The translations under genes and the position numbers were made by a program. Below the pieces are notes generated by a model. It saw only the letters and a list, made by a program, of their open reading frames with translations, did not search any database and was not told the origin of the DNA. Shown here one piece after another: positions 25,715 to 34,862 of a DNA stretch of 64,000 nt. Source of the DNA: Luteipulveratus flavus (GTDB taxonomy: Bacteria > Actinomycetota > Actinomycetes > Actinomycetales > Dermatophilaceae); NCBI RefSeq assembly GCF_029080175.1, contig NZ_JARFJC010000016.1. The stretch is one strand, 5' to 3'. The first letter of the stretch is position 1. Each line of letters begins with the position of its first letter.

Positions 25715-27100
25715 CTACAGGTCTGCGAGCATCACCACCGGACGCTCGACCGCGTCGGCGACGAACCGCAGGAATCCGCCTGCCGCCCCGCCGTCGCACG
25801 CGCGGTGGTCGAAGGTGAGGCCCAGCTGGGTGATGCGGCGCAGCGCGACCTGTCCCTCGTGCGCCCACGGCCGCTCGATGATCCGCCCGACGCCGAGCAT
25901 CCCCACCTCGGGGTGGTTGATGATCGGGGTGGACCCGTCGACACCGAAGACGCCGTAGTTGTTGAGCGTGAAGGTGCTGCCGGTGAGCTCGGCGGGGCTG
26001 AGCTCGCCGGCCCGGGCCCGCGCGGTCAGGTCGCGCAACGCCGCGGCCAGCTCGGTGGTGGACAGCGTGTCGGCGTCCTTCACGACGGGGACCACGAGCC
26101 CGCGCGGCGACTGCGCCGCGAAGCCCAGGTGCACCGCACGGTGGCGGACGATCTCCTGCGCCTGGCCGTCGATCGTCGCGTTCAGCTCGGGGAACCGCTG
26201 CAGCGCCGCGACCGTGATGCGGGCCATCAGCGGCAGGATGCCGATGCCGGCGTCCGGACGGGCCGCCTTGAGCGCGTCCTTGGCGGCGACGAGCTCGGTG
26301 GCGTCGGCGTCCACCCAGGTGGTCGCGTCCGGGATCTCCCGGCGGCTCTGCGACACGCGGTCCGCGATCGTCCGCCGGATCCCCGTGATCGGGATCCGCT
26401 GCGGCGAACGTTCCGACGTCGCGGGCACCGGGGTCGACGCGATGTCAGGGCGCTCGTCCGGGGTGATCGCCCCGTTGATCGCCTGCTCGACGTCGGCGCG
26501 GCGGACCACCTCGCCCTGCCGGGCCACGGGCAGCGCGGCCACGTCGACGCCGTGCTCGCGAGCGAGCCGGCGCACGATCGGCGAGATGACCCGTACGGCG
26601 CCCACGCCATCCCGCGAATCTCGACTGTCCGGCCCTGCATGGACGGCCGGGTAGTCATTCTTCGCGGGAGGGGTAGACGTGTTGCGGCCGGCGGGTCGGA
26701 CGACGCGGCGGCGGCGCTTGGACGATCCCGCTCCCGTGCCGTACCCGATCAGGACGGCGCCGGAGCCTTCCTCGGCGGCAGCGTCCCCAGTCGGCAGCTT
26801 GGCGCCGGCGCGCTCCTCCTCCCGGTACTGACGAGCACCCGCGAGCACCGTTGCTGCCGAACCGGACTCGCCACCCACGGTCACCAGCGGTGAACCCACG
26901 GGAACCGTGTCGCCCACCTCGCCGTGCCGGGTGGTGACCGTCCCGGCGAACGGGCACGGGACGTCCACGGTCGCCTTGGCGGTCTCGACCGTGACGACGT
27001 GCTGGTCGACGACCACCTCGTCGCCCTCGGCCACGTGCCACTCGACGATCTCGGCCTCGGTCAGGCCCTCGCCCAGGTCGGGCAGGTTGAAGACGCTCAT
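25715..27100 (-). CDS. bkdC: Branched-chain 2-oxoacid dehydrogenase E2 (lipoyl acyltransferase)
   Basis: 461 aa. The lipoyl domain (residues 1-80) has the lipoylated Lys in VETAKATVD. A basic linker is followed by an E3-binding domain (SPIVRRLAREHGVDVAALPV, about residues 175-210). The C-terminal acyltransferase core has the active-site FDHRACDGG (canonical DHRxxDG) and TFTLNNYGVFGVDGSTPIINHPE. It transfers the acyl group from E1 to CoA in the cytoplasmic complex. The start overlaps the E1-beta stop by 4 bp. No E3 gene is in the window, so dihydrolipoamide dehydrogenase must be supplied elsewhere. Confidence 0.9.
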   Translation of the reverse strand: MSVFNLPDLGEGLTEAEIVEWHVAEGDEVVVDQHVVTVETAKATVDVPCPFAGTVTTRHGEVGDTVPVGSPLVTVGGESGSAATVLAGARQYREEERAGAKLPTGDAAAEEGSGAVLIGYGTGAGSSKRRRRVVRPAGRNTSTPPAKNDYPAVHAGPDSRDSRDGVGAVRVISPIVRRLAREHGVDVAALPVARQGEVVRRADVEQAINGAITPDERPDIASTPVPATSERSPQRIPITGIRRTIADRVSQSRREIPDATTWVDADATELVAAKDALKAARPDAGIGILPLMARITVAALQRFPELNATIDGQAQEIVRHRAVHLGFAAQSPRGLVVPVVKDADTLSTTELAAALRDLTARARAGELSPAELTGSTFTLNNYGVFGVDGSTPIINHPEVGMLGVGRIIERPWAHEGQVALRRITQLGLTFDHRACDGGAAGGFLRFVADAVERPVVMLADL

Positions 27101-28113
27101 GCGGTGGCACCCGCGCCCGCGTGGTGCAGGTCCGGCACGTCGTCCCACTGCAGCCGGGCGATCGCGTCCAGGATGCGCTCGACCCCGGGCAGATAGGTGT
27201 GCTCGAGCTTCGGTGCGGGGTAAGGGATGTCGAGTCCGCTGACGCGCAGCACCGGAGCCTCCAGCGAGTGGAAGCACCGCTCGGTCACGCGGGCCGCGAC
27301 CTCGCCGGCGACACCGCCGAAGCCCTGCGCCTCCGAGACGACCACGCAGCGACCAGTGCGACGGACCGACTCCACGACGGTCTCGTCGTCGAAGGGGACG
27401 ATGGTGCGCAGGTCGATGACCTCGACGTTCCAGCCCTCCTCCTGTGCCGCCTCGGCCGCCTTGAGCGCGGTCGGGACCGACGGGCCGTACGTCACCAGGG
27501 TCACGTCGGTTCCGTTGCGGCGCACCGCAGCCCGGCCGAACGGCTCGGTCGTGGCGGGCAGCTCCAGGTCGGCCTTGGACCAGTAGAGGACCTTCGGCTC
27601 CATGAAGACGACCGGGTCCGGGTCGGCGATCGCCTCGCGCAGCAGGCTGTACGCGTCCGCCGGCGTCGAGGGGGTCACGACCTTCAGACCGGGCGTGTGG
27701 GCGTAGTAGCCCTCGCTGGAGTCGCAGTGGTGCTCGACGCCGCCGATGCCACCGGCGTACGGCACGCGGATGACCATCGGCAGCGTGACCTTGCCGGCGG
27801 TGCGGTTGCGCATCTTCGCCACGTGCGAGGCGATCTGCTCGAAGGCGGGGTAGGCGAACGCGTCGAACTGCATCTCCACGACCGGGCGGAACCCGGTGAG
27901 GCACATGCCGAGCGCGAACCCGACGATGCCGGCCTCGGCGAGCGGGGTGTCGAAGCAGCGGTCCTCGCCGAAGTCACGGGTCAGGCCGTCGGTGATGCGG
28001 AAGACGCCGCCGAGCGTGCCGACGTCCTCGCCGAAGACCAGGACGTTCTCGTCCTCGGCGATGGAGTCGCGCAGCGCCTGGTTCAGCGCATTCGCCATGG
28101 TGATGGTGCTCAT
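27097..28113 (-). CDS. bkdB: Branched-chain 2-oxoacid dehydrogenase E1 beta subunit
   Basis: 338 aa. Transketolase-type pyrimidine-binding domain (LVFGEDVGTLGGVFRITDGL, FDTPLAEAGIVGFALGM, EMQFDAFAYPAFEQIASHVAKMR) plus C-terminal domain (EVIDLRTIVPFDDETV, VVVSEAQGFGGVAGEVAARV). HHCDSSEGYYAHTPGLKVV matches branched-chain and related oxoacid dehydrogenases. It forms an alpha2-beta2 heterotetramer with the upstream E1-alpha, sharing thiamine diphosphate. ATGA overlaps at both ends enforce stoichiometric translation. Confidence 0.92.
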   Translation of the reverse strand: MSTITMANALNQALRDSIAEDENVLVFGEDVGTLGGVFRITDGLTRDFGEDRCFDTPLAEAGIVGFALGMCLTGFRPVVEMQFDAFAYPAFEQIASHVAKMRNRTAGKVTLPMVIRVPYAGGIGGVEHHCDSSEGYYAHTPGLKVVTPSTPADAYSLLREAIADPDPVVFMEPKVLYWSKADLELPATTEPFGRAAVRRNGTDVTLVTYGPSVPTALKAAEAAQEEGWNVEVIDLRTIVPFDDETVVESVRRTGRCVVVSEAQGFGGVAGEVAARVTERCFHSLEAPVLRVSGLDIPYPAPKLEHTYLPGVERILDAIARLQWDDVPDLHHAGAGATA

Positions 28114-29237
28114 GCCTGCTCCTCGCTCTCGGCGTGCAGCTCGGCCTGGACCATCGCCCGCTGCTCCTGCTGCTGCGGCGTGCGCTCGGCAAAGACATGG
28201 TCGAACAACGACATCGGGTCGACCTGCGGCTCGGCGTTCATCCGGTCGCGCAGGTCGGCGGCGCGCTCCTCGGCCTCCTGCTCGGCGTCGCGGACGCCCG
28301 CGTCGTCGAGGTGACCGCCGGCCGTGAGGTACGTCTGGAGCCGGCTGAGCGGGTCCTTGGCGAGCCACGCGGAGACCTCGTCCGCGGTGCGGTAGCGCGA
28401 GGCGTCGTCGGCGTTGGTGTGCGCGTCCATCCGGTAGGTGTGCGCCTCGATCAGGAACGGGCCGTTCCCGCTGCGCGCGTGCTCCACCGCGGCGTCCATC
28501 ACCGCGAGCACCGCGGCCGGGTCGTTGCCGTCGATCTGCTCGGAGCGGATGCCGTACCCGATGCCCTTGTACGCCAGGGCCGGCGCCTTGGACTGCTTCG
28601 CCAGCGGCACCGAGATGGCGTACTTGTTGTTCTGGACGAAGAAGATCACCGGCGCGCTGAAGACGGCCGCGAAGTTGAGCGCCTCGTGGAAGTCGCCCTC
28701 GCTGGTGGCGCCGTCGCCGATGAACGCCAGCGCCACGGCGTCCGAGCCGCGGCGCTTCTCGCCGTACGCCGCGCCCGCCGCATGGACGAGCTGGGTCGAC
28801 AGGGGAGTGCACTGGGGCGCGGTCCTGTGCGCGATCGGGTCGTACCCGCAGTGGGCGTCGCCGCGCAGCAGCGTCAGGGCCTCGACCGGGTCGACGCCGC
28901 GGGTGAACAGCGCAACGGACTCGCGGTACGTCGGGAACATCCAGTCACGCTCGGTGATGGCCTGCACCGCGCCGACCTGGCAGGCCTCCTGGCCGCGCGA
29001 GCTCGGGTAGACCGCGAGTCGGCCCTGCTTGGTGAGCGCCGTGGACTGCACGTCCAGCCGGCGCCCGATCACCATGCCGCGCCACACGTGCAGCAGCCGC
29101 TCCGCGGAGGGCAGCTCGTAGTGGTGGGCGTCGGTGGGCTGCTCGGCGAGCGATCCGTCCGGATCGAGCAGCTGGACCGGACGGGGCGACGGCAGCAGAT
29201 GAGCGGCCACACCCCCCGGTGCGAGTGTGGTCTCCAT
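28110..29237 (-). CDS. bkdA: Branched-chain 2-oxoacid dehydrogenase E1 alpha subunit
   Basis: 375 aa. The thiamine-diphosphate motif begins GDGATSEGDFHEALNFAAVF and ends FVQNN. SRGQEACQVGAVQAI and HTYRMDAHTNADDASRYR are conserved in E1-alpha proteins. It decarboxylates branched-chain 2-oxoacids and reductively acylates E2. It is the first gene of the operon, divergent from an Lrp-type regulator across 69 bp. The substrate could also be pyruvate, but the gene order with an Lrp regulator favours the branched-chain role. Confidence 0.9.
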   Translation of the reverse strand: METTLAPGGVAAHLLPSPRPVQLLDPDGSLAEQPTDAHHYELPSAERLLHVWRGMVIGRRLDVQSTALTKQGRLAVYPSSRGQEACQVGAVQAITERDWMFPTYRESVALFTRGVDPVEALTLLRGDAHCGYDPIAHRTAPQCTPLSTQLVHAAGAAYGEKRRGSDAVALAFIGDGATSEGDFHEALNFAAVFSAPVIFFVQNNKYAISVPLAKQSKAPALAYKGIGYGIRSEQIDGNDPAAVLAVMDAAVEHARSGNGPFLIEAHTYRMDAHTNADDASRYRTADEVSAWLAKDPLSRLQTYLTAGGHLDDAGVRDAEQEAEERAADLRDRMNAEPQVDPMSLFDHVFAERTPQQQEQRAMVQAELHAESEEQA

Positions 29238-29306
29238 CACGGCATCGTCCCGCCTCCGGGCCAGTTGGCTCAAACGGATCGGGTAAACGGAGGCATACTG
29301 TCTCGT

Positions 29307-29861
29307 GTGGCCGGACAATCTGACCAGGCGTCTCGCGGAGACCGACCGGAGGCAGGCTCGGCTGGACAGTCGGCGCCGACTCCTCGCGCGCCCGCCGAGC
29401 TGGGTGCAGCCCGTCCGCTCGACGAGGCCGATCGCCGCATCCTCGCCGAGCTCGTCGGCGACGCCCGGTTGTCGGTCCGGGCGCTCGCCGAGCGTCTGCA
29501 CATCAGCCGGGCGAACGCGTACGCGCGCCTCGACCGCCTGCTCAGCAGCGGCGTGATCACCGGCTTCACCGCACGGTTCGCCCCGGAGCGTGCGGGCCTG
29601 GCGACGACGGCGTACGTGTCGGTCAACATCGAGCAGAACACCTGGCGCGCGGTGTCCGCCGAGCTGGCCGAGCTGCCGTACGTCGAGTCGATCGCGCTGC
29701 TGGCCTCGGAGTTCGACGTGCTCGTCCTCGTCCACGCGCCGGACAACGCGACGCTGCGGTCCCTCGTGCTCGAACGCATTCAGGCGATTCCCGGCGTGCT
29801 GGCCACCCGCACCTGGCTGGCCTTCGAGGAGATCCGCGGCAAGGGCCCCTTCCCGACCTGA
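29307..29861 (+). CDS. Lrp/AsnC-family regulator, probable BkdR
   Basis: 184 aa if the GTG at 29307 is used. A flexible N-tail of ~35 residues precedes the HTH (LDEADRRILAELVGDARLSVRALAERLHISRANAYARLDRL). The RAM ligand-binding domain (AYVSVNIEQNTWRAVSAELAELPYVESIALL) follows. Divergent Lrp regulators commonly control bkd operons in response to branched-chain amino acids. GGAGG lies ~13 bp upstream of the GTG, so a slightly later start is possible. Confidence 0.88.
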   Translation: MAGQSDQASRGDRPEAGSAGQSAPTPRAPAELGAARPLDEADRRILAELVGDARLSVRALAERLHISRANAYARLDRLLSSGVITGFTARFAPERAGLATTAYVSVNIEQNTWRAVSAELAELPYVESIALLASEFDVLVLVHAPDNATLRSLVLERIQAIPGVLATRTWLAFEEIRGKGPFPT

Positions 29862-29910
29862 CGATCGGTCCGACTGGGCCGTACGGGTTAGGAGGGCCTA
29901 ACATTCCGCC

Positions 29911-30294
29911 ATGACCTCGGACGCCCTCGACCCACGCCTGGTCGAGATCGCCCATGCCTGCTTCGACTTCGCCCGCCAGGGCGACGCCGAGCGGCTCGCT
30001 GCGTACATCGACCAGGGCGTGCCCGTAGACCTGACCGACGCCTCCGGCAACACCCTGCTGATGCTCGCGGCCTACCACGGCCAGCCGGCCGCCGTCACCG
30101 CCCTGCTGGAGCGCGGCGCCGACGTGAACCGGCTCAACGACCGCGGGCAGTCACCGCTCGCGGGTGCTGTCTTCAAGGGCGAGGACACCATCGTGTTCCT
30201 GCTGATGGACGCCGGCGCGGACGTCGACGCCGGCTCTCCCTCGGCGAAGCAGACCGCCGAGATGTTCGGCCGCGGCGACCTCACCAGCCGCTGA
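29911..30294 (+). CDS. Small ankyrin-repeat protein
   Basis: 127 aa with three ankyrin units: AYIDQGVPVDLTDASGNTLLMLAAYHG, ALLERGADVNRLNDRGQSPLAGAVFKG and FLLMDAGADVDAGS. It has no signal peptide, so it is cytoplasmic and presumably binds another protein; in some bacteria similar proteins sit next to catalase genes, but not here. The ATG has AGGAGGG about 13 bp upstream. It is followed by repeat copy D. Confidence 0.88.
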   Translation: MTSDALDPRLVEIAHACFDFARQGDAERLAAYIDQGVPVDLTDASGNTLLMLAAYHGQPAAVTALLERGADVNRLNDRGQSPLAGAVFKGEDTIVFLLMDAGADVDAGSPSAKQTAEMFGRGDLTSR

Positions 30295-30312
30295 CCCCCC
30301 CCCTGGCTCTCC

Positions 30313-30377
30313 CTCCCGGCAGAAGGTGGCGCCGGGCACAGCCATGCGTGTGCCAATGGCCAGCTTTTGCCGGGGAG
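30313..30377. repeat. Double-palindromic repeat, family 1 copy D
   Basis: The ends CTCCCGGC / GCCGGGGAG are partly complementary. The right half is CAGCTTTTGCCGG and the inner segment is GCACAGCCATGCGTGTGC (30336-30353). It lies between two convergent genes, 18 bp after the ankyrin-protein stop. Confidence 0.8.
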
Positions 30378-30402
30378 AGAGGGGAGGGGAGAGGAGGCGC
30401 GG

Positions 30403-30696
30403 TCAGGCGGAGGCGTTCTTGTGGTCGGGCTGCAGCGGGCCGGGCAGGTGGCCGGTGCTCCTCACCCACACCTTGGCGGCCTGCTTGTGCGCGGCGGTGC
30501 GGGCGATGCCCATGATCGCGCCGGACACGAGCGCGAACGCGGCGGCTTCCTTCCAGCCGGTGTCCGGGTCGGCGGGGTTCTGCGGCGGCGGGCCGCCGGT
30601 GGCCGCCTTCCAGGTGCCGTCGGTCGCGGCCTTCGCCGCTCGCGCGGCGACCAGTCCGGAACCGATCGCGACGATCTTCCACAGCGCATTGCCCAT
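30403..30696 (-). CDS. DUF4235 family protein
   Basis: 97 aa. The N-terminal segment MGNALWKIVAIGSGLVAARAAKAATDGTWKAATG matches DUF4235, a small actinobacterial family. A hydrophobic stretch (AAAFALVSGAIMGIARTAA, about residues 51-69) suggests membrane association. No function is known. The ATG at 30696 is the natural family start. Confidence 0.85.
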   Translation of the reverse strand: MGNALWKIVAIGSGLVAARAAKAATDGTWKAATGGPPPQNPADPDTGWKEAAAFALVSGAIMGIARTAAHKQAAKVWVRSTGHLPGPLQPDHKNASA

Positions 30697-30821
30697 CGGG
30701 CGACACCTTCCTCCAGGTCAGCGGGTCGTACGTCTTTGAGTACCCGGTCGCCGGGCCGCGGAACCTCATCGACCGTCCTCGGGTCGAGCCTGCCACGGGG
30801 CGGCGTGTAGCGTCGACCTAC

Positions 30822-30912
30822 GAGACGACAGGGGAGCGCGGATGCGCTGAGAGTGCGGCCCCCGCCGCAGACCCTCGAACCTGATCCGGTTAGTACCGGT
30901 GGAGGAAGTCGA
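30822..30912 (+). ncRNA. TPP riboswitch (THI element)
   Basis: The conserved blocks are in order: GCGCTGAGAGTGCGG, then CCGCAGACCC, then TCGAACCTGATCCGGTTAGT and ACCGGTGGAGGAAGTCG. P1 can form CGAC (30826-30829) with GTCG (30908-30911). It precedes thiBPQ, so thiamine diphosphate should switch the transporter off. Confidence 0.95.
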
Positions 30913-30951
30913 GCTTCTCCCTCCTCGCCCGAACATGGGGCGCGGAGATCC

Positions 30952-30969
30952 CCTCCTTGCGAAGGGAGG
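30952..30969 (+). promoter_or_regulatory. Shine-Dalgarno sequestering hairpin of the TPP riboswitch
   Basis: CCTCCTT (30952-30958) pairs with AAGGGAGG (30962-30969) across GCG with one bulged G, burying the ribosome-binding GGGAGG 7 bp before the thiB ATG. This is a plausible translational expression platform. Confidence 0.65.
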
Positions 30970-30976
30970 ACGTCCC

Positions 30977-32116
30977 ATGCGCCGTACGACGCACCTCGCG
31001 GCCGTGACCGCGGTTGCCATCACCCTGACCGGCTGCTCGCTGAGCAGCGCCGACTCCGACGGTTCCAGCGGGTCGGGGTCGGGCAGCCCGAGCACAGGCG
31101 CCAGTACCGCCGGCAGCAGCAGTGCCGGCGCCAGCACCGCTGCACCGAAGAACAAGCAGGTCGTGCTCGTCACGCACGACTCGTTCGCCGCCCCGAAGGA
31201 GCTGCTCGCGCAGTTCACCCGGGAGACCGGCTACACCGTGAAGGTCACCCCGAGCGGTGACGCCGGCCAGGTCGCCAACAAGCTCGTCCTCACCAAGGGC
31301 TCGCCCATCGGGGACGCGGTGTACGGCATCGACAACACCTTCGCCTCCCGCGTCGTGGACGCCGGCGTGCTCGACCCGTACACGCCGAAGGCGCCCGCCC
31401 AGGGTTCTCAGGCGTACGCGCTCAAGGCGGGCGGCGACCGGCTGACCCCGGTCGACTACGGCCACACCTGCGTCAACGTCGACACCACCTGGTTCGCGAA
31501 GAAGAAGCTCGCGCCGCCGCGGACGTTCGAGGACCTCACCAAGCCGGCGTACAAGAACCTGATGGTCGCCCCCGGCGCACCGACGTCGTCGCCCGGCCTG
31601 GCGATGCTGCTGGCCACGATCGGCCGCTACGGCGAGGGCGGCGTGACGGGCGGCTGGTCGGTGTACTGGCACAAGCTGGTCGCCAACGGCCTGAAGATCA
31701 CCAGCGGCTGGGAGGACGCGTACAACGTCGACTTCACCCAGGGGGAGGGCAAGGGCGACCGCCCGATCGTGTGGTCCTACGACACCTCGCCCGCCTTCAC
31801 GGTCAAGGGCGGGACGTCGACCACCGCGGCCCTGCTCGACACCTGCTTCCGCCAGGTCGAGTACGCCGGCGTCATCAAGGGCGCGAAGAACCCCGAGGGC
31901 GCCAAGGCGCTGGTCGACTGGATGCAGGGCCGGGCCTTCCAGCAGGCGCTGCCGCCGAACATGTACGTGTTCCCGGTCGCCCAGGACGCACCGCTTCCGG
32001 CCGACTGGCAGAAGTTCGCCAAGCGCCCGGCCAAGCCGTACGACGTCGACCCGGCGACCATCGCGGCGAAGCGGCAGCAGTGGCTCACCCAGTGGCAGGA
32101 CATCACCTCGAAGTGA
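30977..32116 (+). CDS. thiB: Thiamine ABC transporter substrate-binding lipoprotein
   Basis: 379 aa. Lipobox LTGC (Cys at about residue 20), a long Ser/Gly/Ala linker (about residues 25-58), then a periplasmic-binding fold with ThiB-like VVLVTHDSFAAPKELLAQFTRETGYTV, SPIGDAVYGIDNTF and PVDYGHTCVNVD. It captures thiamine or its phosphates outside the membrane. The ATG at 30977 follows the sequestered ribosome site. The stop overlaps the thiP GTG. Confidence 0.92.
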   Translation: MRRTTHLAAVTAVAITLTGCSLSSADSDGSSGSGSGSPSTGASTAGSSSAGASTAAPKNKQVVLVTHDSFAAPKELLAQFTRETGYTVKVTPSGDAGQVANKLVLTKGSPIGDAVYGIDNTFASRVVDAGVLDPYTPKAPAQGSQAYALKAGGDRLTPVDYGHTCVNVDTTWFAKKKLAPPRTFEDLTKPAYKNLMVAPGAPTSSPGLAMLLATIGRYGEGGVTGGWSVYWHKLVANGLKITSGWEDAYNVDFTQGEGKGDRPIVWSYDTSPAFTVKGGTSTTAALLDTCFRQVEYAGVIKGAKNPEGAKALVDWMQGRAFQQALPPNMYVFPVAQDAPLPADWQKFAKRPAKPYDVDPATIAAKRQQWLTQWQDITSK

Positions 32117-33831
32117 GCCCCGACGGCCCGGCCCCACTCCCCGCGGACGTGACCGACGTCAGGCCCGCGGCCCGTCGTGCGCCGTCGCGGCGGGTGAGTG
32201 GGGGCTGGGTGCTCGCCGGGCTCGCAGTGGTGCCGCTGGCGTTCCTCGCGATCTTCTTCGTGCTGCCCGTCGGCGGCATGGTGGGCCGCGGCCTGCACCC
32301 CGACGGTCACTGGGCGATCGCGGAGTCCCTCGACGTGCTGGGGCGTTCGCGCATCCGCCGCGTCCTGTGGTTCACGGTCTGGATCGCCGCGCTCGCCACC
32401 GCGATCACCGTCCTGCTCGGGGTGCCGGCGGCGTACGCCCTGCACCGGTTGCGGTTCCGCGGCCAGCGGCTGCTGCGGGCGCTGGTGGTGATGCCGTTCG
32501 TGCTGCCGACCGTGGTCGTCGGCGTCGCGTTCCGGACGCTGCTGTCGCGGTCGGGACCGTTGGGGTTCCTCGGGATCGACGGCTCATGGGTGGCCATCCT
32601 GCTGGCCCTGGTCTTCTTCAACCTCGCCGTCGTCGTCCGTACGGTCGGCGGCCTGTGGGAGAGCCTCGACAGTCGTGCGGAGGAGTCGGCGGCCGCGCTG
32701 GGAGCAGGCCCGGTCATGGTGTTCCGTACGGTCACGCTGCCCGCGCTCACGCCGGCGATCGTGTCGGCCGCGACCGTCGTGTTCCTTTTCTGCTCAACGG
32801 CTTTCGGCGTCGTGCTCACCCTCGGCGGCTTGCGGTACAGCACTGTCGAGACCGAGATCTACCTGCTCACCACCAACTTCCTCGACCTGCAGGCGGCGGC
32901 CGTGCTCAGCCTCCTCCAGCTGGCCGCTGTACTGGTGCTGCTCGTCCTGACCGAGGTGAGCCGCACCCGCCGCGAGCGTGCCGTCGCCCGCAGCGCGGTG
33001 CCGCACCCGCGGCGCCCGGCCCGGGGCGACGCCGTACCGCTGGCGCTCGCCGCCCTGGTCGTCGCGTTCGTGGTCACCCCGATCGCCACCCTCGTGGTCC
33101 GGTCGCTGCGGGTGGACGGCCGCTGGAGCCTCGCGAGCTACCGCCGACTGGGCGCGCCGAGCAGCACCGACGCGGTCCTCGTACCCGTCACCGAGGCGAT
33201 CGCGAACTCCTGGCGCACCGCCGTCGACGCGACCCTGCTGGCGATGGTCCTCGGCGTCATCGTCGCCACGGTGATCTCCCGCCGCCCGGCGACCCGGCGG
33301 GGTCGTCGCGGCCTGGCGGTCCTCGACGGTGTCTTCATGCTCCCGCTGGGGATCTCCGCGGTGACCGTCGGCTTCGGGTTCCTCATCACGCTCGACCGGC
33401 CGCCGCTGGACCTGCGCTCCTCGCCCGTCCTCGTCCCGATCGCGCAGGCCATGGTCGCGCTGCCCCTCGTGGTCCGTACGCTCGCGCCGGTGCTGCGCTC
33501 CATCGACCCCCGGCAGCGCGAGGCGGCGGCCGCGCTCGGAGCCGGTCCGGTCCGCGCCTGGCTCAGCGTCGAGCTGCCCGTGGTGTGGCGGCCGCTGCTG
33601 GCCGCGACGGGGTTCGCGATGGCGGTCTCGCTCGGCGAGTTCGGCGCCACCAGCTTCCTCGCCCGGCCGGAGCGCCCGACGCTGCCGGTCGTGATCTACC
33701 AGCTGATCGCGCGACCCACGGGCGAGAGCTTCGGGACCGCGCTCGCCGCGTCCGTGGTGCTCGCGGTGCTGACGGTCGTCATCATGGGTCTCGTGGAACG
33801 CCTGCGCGTCGGCTCCTGGGGCACGTTCTGA
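32113..33831 (+). CDS. thiP: Thiamine ABC transporter permease, fused two-domain
   Basis: 572 aa with about twelve membrane helices in two homologous halves, as in ThiP. Each half has an EAA loop for ATPase contact (EESAAALGAGPVMVFRTVTLP and REAAAALGAGPVRAWLSVELP). The GTG overlaps the thiB stop (GTGA), and the thiP stop shares one base with the thiQ ATG (TGATG). Confidence 0.93.
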   Translation: MSPDGPAPLPADVTDVRPAARRAPSRRVSGGWVLAGLAVVPLAFLAIFFVLPVGGMVGRGLHPDGHWAIAESLDVLGRSRIRRVLWFTVWIAALATAITVLLGVPAAYALHRLRFRGQRLLRALVVMPFVLPTVVVGVAFRTLLSRSGPLGFLGIDGSWVAILLALVFFNLAVVVRTVGGLWESLDSRAEESAAALGAGPVMVFRTVTLPALTPAIVSAATVVFLFCSTAFGVVLTLGGLRYSTVETEIYLLTTNFLDLQAAAVLSLLQLAAVLVLLVLTEVSRTRRERAVARSAVPHPRRPARGDAVPLALAALVVAFVVTPIATLVVRSLRVDGRWSLASYRRLGAPSSTDAVLVPVTEAIANSWRTAVDATLLAMVLGVIVATVISRRPATRRGRRGLAVLDGVFMLPLGISAVTVGFGFLITLDRPPLDLRSSPVLVPIAQAMVALPLVVRTLAPVLRSIDPRQREAAAALGAGPVRAWLSVELPVVWRPLLAATGFAMAVSLGEFGATSFLARPERPTLPVVIYQLIARPTGESFGTALAASVVLAVLTVVIMGLVERLRVGSWGTF

Positions 33832-34862
33832 TGGCCGCCGAGCCGGTGGCGGGCACCGGCGACGGGCTCGAGGTCGAGCACGTCAGCGTCGCCTTCGACG
33901 GGACACCGGCAGTGGACGACGTGAGCCTGGCCCTGCCCGCCGGCGAGGTGCTCGCCGTCCTCGGACCCTCCGGCTGCGGCAAGTCCACCCTGCTGCGCGT
34001 CGTCGCCGGCCTGCAGCGACCCGACCGCGGCACGGTGACGTTCGACGGCCAGGACCTCACCGGCGTACCCACCCACCGGCGCGGGTTCGCGCTGATGTTC
34101 CAGGACGGGCAGCTGTTCCAGCACCTCAGCGTCGCGGGCAACGTGGAGTACGCCCTCCGCCGCCGGCGCGTCCCCCGGGCGCAGGCGCGGGACCGGGTCG
34201 CCGACCTGCTCGACCTGGTCGGGCTGCCGGGCCTGCAGGACCGGCAGCCGGCGACGCTCTCCGGTGGGCAGCAGCAGCGGGTCGCCCTGGCCCGGGCGCT
34301 CGCCGGACGCCCTCGGCTGCTCCTGCTCGACGAACCGTTGTCCTCCCTGGACCGGGCCCTGCGCGACCGCCTCGGCGCGGACCTGCGCCGCATCATCACG
34401 GCGTCCGGGACGACCGCGCTGCTGGTGACGCACGACCACGAGGAGGCGTTCACCGTCGCCGACCGGATGGCGGTCATGCGGGCCGGCCGGATCGTCCAGC
34501 AGGGCGTCACGGCCGACGTGTGGCGCCGCCCCCACGACGCGGAGACCGCCGAGTTCCTCGGCTACACCACGGTGCTCGAGGGGGAGGCCGCGTCGGCCGT
34601 CGTCCCCGGGGCGCGTCGGGTGGCGCTGCGCCCGCTGGCCTGGCGCGTCCAGCCCGACGGCGACCACACCGGGACGGTCACCGCGGCCGCGCAGGGTGCG
34701 GACGTCGTACGGCTGCGCGTCGACATCGCCGGCATCGGCGCGGTGGACGCGGTCGGCTCACTGCGCGAGCTCCCGGACGCAGGCGACCGGGTCCCGCTCG
34801 CGCTGGACCCGGTCGGCGTGGCCGTGCTGGAGGGTGACGATCAGCTCGACGACGACGCCTGA
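33831..34862 (+). CDS. thiQ: Thiamine ABC transporter ATP-binding protein
   Basis: 343 aa. Walker A is GPSGCGKST, the Q-loop is MFQDGQLF, the signature is LSGGQQQR, Walker B is LLLLDEP, and the switch is LVTHDHEE. A C-terminal extension of ~110 residues resembles a TOBE-like regulatory domain (VALRPLAWRVQPDGDHTGTVTAA), longer than the enterobacterial ThiQ. Its last 22 bp overlap the 3' end of the convergent VWA gene. Confidence 0.92.
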   Translation: MAAEPVAGTGDGLEVEHVSVAFDGTPAVDDVSLALPAGEVLAVLGPSGCGKSTLLRVVAGLQRPDRGTVTFDGQDLTGVPTHRRGFALMFQDGQLFQHLSVAGNVEYALRRRRVPRAQARDRVADLLDLVGLPGLQDRQPATLSGGQQQRVALARALAGRPRLLLLDEPLSSLDRALRDRLGADLRRIITASGTTALLVTHDHEEAFTVADRMAVMRAGRIVQQGVTADVWRRPHDAETAEFLGYTTVLEGEAASAVVPGARRVALRPLAWRVQPDGDHTGTVTAAAQGADVVRLRVDIAGIGAVDAVGSLRELPDAGDRVPLALDPVGVAVLEGDDQLDDDA

